Origin: Hydrogenophaga sp. RAC07
GTDB lineage: Bacteria; Pseudomonadota; Gammaproteobacteria; Burkholderiales; Burkholderiaceae_C
Direction of reading: 5' to 3'
DNA length: 64,000 bases
NCBI RefSeq assembly: GCF_001713375.1
Contig: NZ_CP016449.1
Location: 744,001 to 808,000 of the forward strand
The notes under the pieces were generated by a model, which was not told the DNA's origin, made no database searches, and saw nothing but the letters and a program-made list of their open reading frames with translations. The first letter of the stretch is position 1. Each line of letters begins with the position of its first letter. Shown piece after piece: positions 63,916-64,000 of the stretch. A program made the position numbers and the translations under genes.

Positions 63916-64000
63916 ATGATCGAACAGCAACTCTGGCACCCCGTGATCGCATCGACTCAGGTGCGCGAGGCGCCTGTGGCTTGTTCGCTGCTCGGGCAGT
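63916..64000 (+). CDS. Start of a probable Rieske-type oxygenase, cut by the window end
   Basis: Only 28 residues are visible (MIEQQLWHPVIASTQVREA, then PVACSLLGQ). The LWHPV opening and the following short beta segment resemble the N-terminus of Rieske [2Fe-2S] oxygenases before the cluster motif. The call is weak because the diagnostic CxH and CxxH motifs lie beyond the window. Confidence 0.5.
   Translation, partial: MIEQQLWHPVIASTQVREAPVACSLLGQ

Overview
The window is high-GC chromosomal DNA from a betaproteobacterium of the Burkholderiales, most likely Comamonadaceae and plausibly near Hydrogenophaga. The hemC-hemD-hemX-hemY order, the divergent rne/rluC pair, the short H-NS protein, TRAP and BMP-type transporters and the general protein style point that way; the genus is inferred. 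I found no tRNA, rRNA, CRISPR array, intact insertion sequence or prophage. 

Layout. 1-3486: end of hemC, then hemD, hemX and hemY in overlapping order, closed by a strong two-way terminator shared with rne. 3530-8770: rne with a long leader, divergent rluC, then an H-NS gene. 8815-12867: a low-molecular-weight phosphatase, a sugar-nucleotide epimerase, an acyl-CoA synthetase and a hydratase. 12881-20677: a LysR gene divergent from iorA-iorB (indolepyruvate:ferredoxin oxidoreductase) followed by a three-gene TRAP transporter, apparently a module for taking up and oxidising aryl-pyruvate-type acids. 20726-24016: an esterase, a small membrane protein, and a sigma28-type promoter driving a secreted Cache protein plus a chemoreceptor. 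24033-27637: 8-oxoguanine deaminase, hydroxypyruvate isomerase and glycerate kinase. 

27814-31664: a tight four-gene operon (DUF3348, DUF802, OmpA-like, DUF2894) whose two central proteins look like a MotA/MotB- or ZorA/ZorB-type ion-driven stator; this is the best candidate for an undescribed system. 31738-39829: katG, an unknown protein, an ABC-2 exporter, a radical SAM gene under a perfect LexA-type box, a DUF1653 fusion protein and a Kef-type antiporter. 40000-46528: cytosine deaminase, a metallo-hydrolase, a PfpI-family protein, a decayed aldehyde dehydrogenase, an alternative oxidase, a YdcH-like protein and a zinc alcohol dehydrogenase. 46699-48804: a cytosolic protein related to catabolic reductive dehalogenases, with an internal duplication. 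48813-53936: small stress, redox and regulatory genes, an HU protein with a basic tail, and a stretch of gene debris ending in a 5-prime-truncated LysR remnant. 

54146-64000: xdhA-xdhB (xanthine dehydrogenase) divergent from a LysR gene across a perfect 9-bp inverted repeat, then a nucleoside/purine-type ABC transporter (ATPase, two permeases, lipoprotein) and the start of a Rieske oxygenase. With the deaminases at 24-25 kb and 40-41 kb and the glyoxylate-handling enzymes at 25.5-27.6 kb, the window carries a recurring theme of nucleobase uptake and degradation.
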